Positions 7,696 through 8,609 of a stretch of 8,609 bases of DNA are shown in pieces (the stretch's first letter is position 1; each line of letters starts with the position of its first letter). The notes below the pieces were generated by a model. That model ran no database searches. It was not told where the DNA came from and saw only the letters and a program-made list of their open reading frames with translations. Source of the DNA: CAKSHP01 sp045590935 (lineage in GTDB: Bacteria > Bacillota > Clostridia > UBA1381 > UMGS1253); assembly GCA_045590935.1 (NCBI GenBank), contig JAZNSA010000133.1:1-8609 (forward strand), read 5' to 3'. The translations under genes were made by a program, and so were the position numbers.

Positions 7696-8267
7696 TTTAC
7701 TTCTCCCGTCATTTTTGAAAATTTAGATAAAAACGGTTTTATCATAAATAACACAACAAATGTTATAACTGCCTGAACAGCACAAACAGGCAATCTGCTC
7801 ATAAGCATAACATTAAAATTCATCCCAAAGGTCAAAGCAAGGATATATGTTTTTAAAAGCATATTAATCAAGAATATAACAACATCCGCTAAAATAACCT
7901 TAAATGTATATGTCTTTTTGCTCTGCTCCTTGCCATATCCAAAAAAAACAAACCCAAAGGCAAAGCCGATAACAAACTCAATAATTGTAAGCTGAGGCAA
8001 AAATGCCGACGTAGGATTAACCGCAAACGAAATAATATCCGCCGCCGCTCCTACAATTCCCCCAACAAATCCGCCAAAAACATACGCCGCAACAAAAACC
8101 GAGGCAAAGCTTATAGAAAGCTTACTTATATTTCCTATTCTTAAATACCCCGAAATTGCCGACAGTACAAACGTTATCGCAATAAGCAACCCAATCATAC
8201 AAATTCTCTTTGTTGTCATTTTCGGAAAATTAAAAATTCTTCCGACAGACCAAAACTTTTTTTCCAT
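7692..8267 (-). CDS. folT: ECF-transporter folate-binding S component FolT
   Basis: This 191-residue integral membrane protein is the substrate-binding (S) subunit of an energy-coupling-factor vitamin transporter; the EcfA/A'/T module is presumably encoded elsewhere. About six hydrophobic segments are visible (roughly 22-40, 50-65, 67-82, 90-110, 122-147 and 160-178). Features shared with FolT proteins include IGNISKLSISF (44-54), FGGFVGGIVGAAADIISF (64-81), PTSAFLPQLT (85-94) and SRLPVCAVQAV (157-167). The THF riboswitch upstream and folC downstream independently point to folate as substrate. The start is ATG 8265-8267: AAGGAGG (8276-8282) lies 8 nt before it. An in-frame ATG at 8288 would add 7 residues, but it lies upstream of that SD and inside the leader hairpin, so it is probably not used. 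A pantothenate, thiamin or queuosine-precursor S component is less likely given the context. Confidence 0.9.
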   Translation of the reverse strand: MEKKFWSVGRIFNFPKMTTKRICMIGLLIAITFVLSAISGYLRIGNISKLSISFASVFVAAYVFGGFVGGIVGAAADIISFAVNPTSAFLPQLTIIEFVIGFAFGFVFFGYGKEQSKKTYTFKVILADVVIFLINMLLKTYILALTFGMNFNVMLMSRLPVCAVQAVITFVVLFMIKPFLSKFSKMTGEVK

Positions 8268-8314
8268 AAAAAAATCCTCCTTATCCATTTATCTCGCTTA
8301 GATGAATAAGAAGG
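8268..8314 (-). terminator. riboswitch expression platform: SD-sequestering hairpin with U7 tail
   Basis: On the minus strand CCUUCUUAUUCAU (8302-8314) can pair along its whole length with AUGGAUAAGGAGG (8276-8288): 13 bp including two G-U pairs, around a 13-nt loop (8289-8301). The 3' arm contains the folT SD. After one A the RNA runs into seven U (8268-8274), and an A6 tract precedes the 5' arm. The structure can thus block ribosome binding and also has the form of an intrinsic terminator, although the stem is A-U rich. A competing 7-bp pairing, GUGAAUA (8329-8335) with UAUUCAU (8302-8308), would open it and would share two bases with the 3' strand of aptamer helix P1. Confidence 0.75.
8276..8282 (-). 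promoter_or_regulatory. folT ribosome binding site, inside the regulatory hairpin
   Basis: AAGGAGG on the minus strand, 8 nt before the ATG at 8267, is a full-strength SD. It forms the outer part of the 3' arm of the leader hairpin, so it is hidden whenever that hairpin forms. Its position also rules against the upstream ATG at 8288 as the main start. Confidence 0.88.
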
Positions 8315-8333
8315 TTTTTTGCCATACATATTC

Positions 8334-8429
8334 ACAGCGGGATGCAAGCCTGATACCGCAACCTCTCGTTTTCGTCTGAAGAACAACTCCCCGTTTCCAC
8401 AGCACTTAACGCACCAAGCTCTACTCTGT
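8334..8429 (-). promoter_or_regulatory. tetrahydrofolate (THF) riboswitch aptamer
   Basis: The 96-nt minus-strand RNA fits the THF riboswitch fold. P1: ACAG (8426-8429) with CUGU (8334-8337). GAGUAG follows, then P2: AGCUUGGU (8413-8420) with AUCAGGCU (8347-8354), 8 bp with two G-U pairs. Next comes the conserved GCGUUAAGUG (8403-8412). P3: CUGUGGAA (8395-8402) with UUCUUCAG (8376-8383) has one U-U mismatch and closes an 11-nt loop (8384-8394), the length I recall for the Eubacterium siraeum RNA. ACGAAAACGAGAG then GCGGU and GCAUCCCGCU (8336-8345) complete the conserved core. L3 GGGA (8388-8391) can pair with UCCC (8339-8342), the expected pseudoknot. The genes downstream are folT and folC. 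Ligand binding should stabilise P1 and lower expression. Confidence 0.93.
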
Positions 8430-8440
8430 TACACCATACT

Positions 8441-8469
8441 ATTATATATCTGATTTACACAAGTGTCAA
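8441..8469 (-). promoter_or_regulatory. consensus sigma-A promoter of the folT-folC operon
   Basis: On the minus strand TTGACA (8464-8469), a 17-nt spacer and TATAAT (8441-8446) match consensus at all 12 positions. The start would fall near 8434-8435, on a G, about 5 nt before P1 of the riboswitch, giving a leader of about 167 nt. A strong constant promoter suits an operon regulated after initiation. Confidence 0.9.
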
Positions 8470-8494
8470 GTTTTTTTTAAAATTCGACTATTTT

Positions 8495-8609
8495 TTAATT
8501 TCTATTTTTTTCAACATAAAGCTCTTTTTCGCTTTCATTTTTCTTCTTTCGCTCCATAAGCGCAGCAATGGATTCGCTTGCAGGCATATTTTCAAAAAGA
8601 ACCTTGTAC
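8495..8609 (-). CDS. gpsA: C-terminal end of a probable glycerol-3-phosphate dehydrogenase, GpsA (5' part missing)
   Basis: Reading leftward from the window edge, an open frame of 37 codons (first full codon at 8606-8608) ends in TAA at 8495-8497. It begins YKVLFENMPASESIAALMER and continues with a Lys/Glu-rich tail. The pattern YxVLFEN, a short acidic stretch, then LMxR and Lys/Glu residues resembles the last helix of NAD(P)H-dependent glycerol-3-phosphate dehydrogenase, which makes sn-glycerol-3-phosphate for phospholipids. No catalytic residue is inside the window, so the name rests on this short tail only. No hairpin terminator is seen between its stop and the folT promoter 25 bp further on, so some read-through into the riboswitch leader is possible. 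Confidence 0.6.
   Translation of the reverse strand, partial: YKVLFENMPASESIAALMERKKKNESEKELYVEKNRN

Noticed and set aside
7127..7776. Two overlapping plus-strand open frames opposite folC and the end of folT
   Set aside because: They have no SD, low-complexity Ser/Thr or Arg/Asn-rich translations and no family motif, and lie fully antisense to well-supported genes. They are shadow frames.
8457..8466. Palindrome ACACTTGTGT overlapping the folT -35 element as a possible operator
   Set aside because: Arms of only 4 bp with a 2-nt centre occur often by chance in AT-rich DNA, and the riboswitch already explains regulation. No second copy is present in the nearby leader.
1..8609. CRISPR array, defence system, prophage or insertion sequence
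   Set aside because: No regularly spaced DNA repeat, transposase, integrase, nuclease or toxin-antitoxin pair was seen. The ligA BRCT and zinc-finger domains belong to a normal full-length ligase.

Overview
The window looks like chromosomal DNA from a low-GC Gram-positive bacterium, probably a gut-type Clostridia relative. The reasons are AT-rich DNA with near-consensus sigma-A promoters, strong purine-rich Shine-Dalgarno (SD) sites, one TTG and one GTG start, a tetrahydrofolate (THF) riboswitch, an ECF-type folate transporter subunit, and a BspA-like leucine-rich-repeat surface protein ending in a copper-amine-oxidase-N-like domain. All genes read leftward (minus strand) except the large surface-protein gene in the middle.

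Left block (1-3912, minus strand): a promoter at 3884-3912 drives ligA (NAD-dependent DNA ligase, TTG start). An M20-family amidohydrolase follows after 18 bp. A B12-binding-domain radical SAM protein of the DUF4080 type follows after another 8 bp and runs off the left edge. The spacing suggests one operon, although the three products do not form an obvious pathway.

Middle block (3976-6394, plus strand): a divergent promoter matching consensus exactly (TTGACA-17-TATAAT) drives a 786-residue secreted protein. It has a signal peptide, two copies of a BspA-like LRR module and a C-terminal stalk-type domain. A strong hairpin at 6418-6452 separates it from the convergent gene to its right.

Right block (6460-8469, minus strand): this is a folate uptake-and-retention operon. 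A second perfect promoter (8441-8469) starts a leader holding a well-formed THF riboswitch (8334-8429). Next comes a 13-bp hairpin whose 3' arm contains the SD of the next gene and which is followed at once by seven U residues. The genes are folT (ECF folate S component) and folC (folylpolyglutamate synthase), overlapping by ATGA. The sequence supports a feedback loop in which reduced folate binds the leader RNA and lowers both uptake and polyglutamylation. At the right edge lies the last 37 codons of a gene that resembles gpsA.

I found no mobile element, CRISPR array, tRNA, rRNA or defence system. No stretch over 300 bases lacks a gene. The most informative region is the riboswitch and expression platform ahead of folT; it belongs to a known riboswitch class, and what may be particular here is the arrangement of its expression platform.
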